Shown here: in pieces, positions 8,302 through 10,411 of the stretch
Position numbering within the stretch: the stretch's first letter is position 1
Layout of the letters: each line of letters begins with the position of its first letter
Source of the DNA: Chloroflexota bacterium
Lineage (GTDB): Bacteria; Chloroflexota; Limnocylindria; Limnocylindrales; CSP1-4
Assembly (NCBI GenBank): GCA_021802185.1
Contig: JAKAAV010000037.1
Coordinates: 1-10,411 of the forward strand
Direction of reading: 5' to 3'
Length of the DNA: 10,411 nt
Notes under the pieces: model-generated
What the model was told of the DNA's origin: nothing
The model's input: only the letters and a program-made list of their open reading frames with translations
The model's database searches: none
Position numbers and translations under genes: made by a program

Positions 8302-8353
8302 GGAGCTGGGTCCCTGGGAGCTGGGTCCCTGGGAGCCGGGTCCCTGGGAGCCG
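8302..8353. repeat. 15-bp tandem repeat, about 3.5 copies, before the aminotransferase
   Basis: The unit GGAGCTGGGTCCCTG begins at 8302 and 8317. A version with one change (C for T) begins at 8332, and a partial copy begins at 8347. More decayed GGACCCGGG-type units continue to about 8405. On the minus strand in the aminotransferase frame this reads as repeats of SQGPG or SQGPS directly before the chosen ATG. It fills part of the 191-bp gap between pccB and the aminotransferase, the only long gap inside the operon. Confidence 0.85.
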
Positions 8354-8492
8354 GACCGCGCGGACCCGGGTTCCGCTGAATCGGACCCGGGGGAACCGGG
8401 CCCAGCGGAGCCGCATCCCGCGAAGCCACCGGTGCCGCCTGTGCCGCGGCCCCGCGTGTCGCCCCTGTCGCCGTGTCTGCCGGGGACCGCGC

Positions 8493-10058
<1,566 letters not shown>

Positions 10059-10064
10059 GGTAGG

Positions 10065-10071
10065 CCCCCTT
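10065..10071 (-). promoter_or_regulatory. Ribosome binding site of pccB
   Basis: On the minus strand AAGGGGG lies six bases before the GTG at 10058. It decides this start against the in-frame frame extension further upstream. Confidence 0.7.
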
Positions 10072-10078
10072 CCCTGGT

Positions 10079-10094
10079 GTCTTTGCGCAAAGAC
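10079..10094. repeat. 16-bp perfect palindrome, copy 2, candidate operator
   Basis: GTCTTTGCGCAAAGAC is identical to the core of the palindrome at 7080-7101; here the perfect pairing stops at 16 bp. It lies 20 bp before the pccB start codon and about three bases after the transcription start predicted from the candidate -10 box. That is where a repressor would block transcription. It could equally be a dispersed intergenic palindrome. Bases outside the core differ from copy 1, so only the core is shared. Confidence 0.85.
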
Positions 10095-10102
10095 GTCCGG
10101 GT

Positions 10103-10111
10103 ATCGTAGCA
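10103..10111 (-). promoter_or_regulatory. Candidate extended -10 promoter of the pccB operon
   Basis: On the minus strand TGCTACGAT reads as an extended -10 element (TGn followed by TACGAT) in otherwise GC-rich DNA. It would start transcription near 10096, giving a leader of about 38 bases before the pccB GTG. No convincing -35 box is seen about 17 bases upstream, which extended -10 promoters can tolerate. This is a motif match only. Confidence 0.35.
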
Positions 10112-10411
10112 GCGGCCCATGCGCCGCCCGAGGCGGTGGCCCGTGGGCGACGTCTGCCGCTGAGAACTGGTTCCGTCCGGGGACGTCGCCCGGGCCGCCC
10201 GCCCGGTCCTGGCCGGTGGCACTGCTGCGGTCGCGCGAGGCCCGGCACACCGTGCCGCGGGCCATCACTGGGCCCGCCTCGCCGTCCGCCGCAAGCCCGG
10301 CGCCGCACGCAGCGCGTGCCCCACCTGTCCGCCTTCGCTGTTCGCGGACTGCGATCCCGCGACGTCGCCGCCCGACAATCGCGCCATCAGTCAGGTCGGA
10401 TGCGTCCAACG
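10112..10411. other. Region with no recognised gene
   Basis: Upstream of the pccB promoter candidate I see no recognisable gene on either strand. Leftward frames are open here, but their Arg/Gly/Ala/Pro-rich translations match no family and have no ribosome binding site. No tRNA-like or other RNA structure was noticed. A short GC hairpin (10122-10128 with 10132-10138) is present. This is probably intergenic, although the start of a gene beyond the window edge cannot be excluded. Confidence 0.5.

Noticed and set aside
5075..8379. Further long rightward frames (5075-7054 and 7051-8379) antisense to the biotin carboxylase and aminotransferase
   Set aside because: No conserved motif or ribosome binding site; the coding signal is on the minus strand.
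10122..10138. GC hairpin upstream of the pccB promoter candidate
   Set aside because: A seven-pair stem with one wobble and a three-base loop is common by chance at this GC content, and no T-run or neighbouring gene end supports it as a terminator.

Overview
This is a very GC-rich bacterial window (third codon positions nearly all G or C, frequent GTG starts, several ATGA/GTGA stop-start overlaps) carrying eight recognisable genes of central metabolism. The gene set suggests a Chloroflexota lineage (for example Limnocylindria-like) or a deep-branching Actinomycetota. The main clues are a methylmalonyl-CoA mutase large chain without its own B12 domain and separate biotin carboxylase, biotin carrier and carboxyltransferase genes. 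This placement is inference; no marker gene in the window fixes it.

Layout: 1-239 holds no gene, only GC-rich leader DNA with a 27-bp tandem duplication and the sucC ribosome binding site. sucC (240-1490) and sucD (1487-2404) run rightward as an overlapping pair. They converge, across a 49-bp gap holding a stem-loop, on a leftward operon that fills the rest of the window. In transcription order the operon is pccB (10058-8493), a class I/II PLP aminotransferase (8301-7033), a biotin carboxylase (7027-5351), a biotin carrier protein (5329-4679), methylmalonyl-CoA mutase large subunit (4682-2940) and methylmalonyl-CoA epimerase (2912-2454). The 10059-10411 end holds a plausible pccB promoter and a palindrome, but no gene I can recognise.

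How the genes work together: the carboxylase (carboxyltransferase, biotin carboxylase and biotin carrier) would convert propionyl-CoA to (S)-methylmalonyl-CoA. The epimerase would give the (R) form and the mutase succinyl-CoA. The convergent succinyl-CoA synthetase would make succinate plus ATP or GTP. The B12-binding small subunit of the mutase and its G-protein chaperone are absent and must lie elsewhere. The aminotransferase in the middle may link amino-acid breakdown, a source of propionyl-CoA, to the pathway.

The most interesting non-coding signal is a perfect palindrome with core GTCTTTGCGCAAAGAC, present twice. One copy sits at the expected start of the pccB transcript. The other lies inside the 3' end of the aminotransferase gene, about 50 bp before the biotin carboxylase start. 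It may be an operator for a propionyl-CoA regulator or a dispersed palindromic repeat. A second point of interest is that the biotin carboxylase and the biotin carrier are in the same frame, separated only by one TGA and seven sense codons. I see no evidence of a wholly new system, mobile element, CRISPR array or RNA gene.
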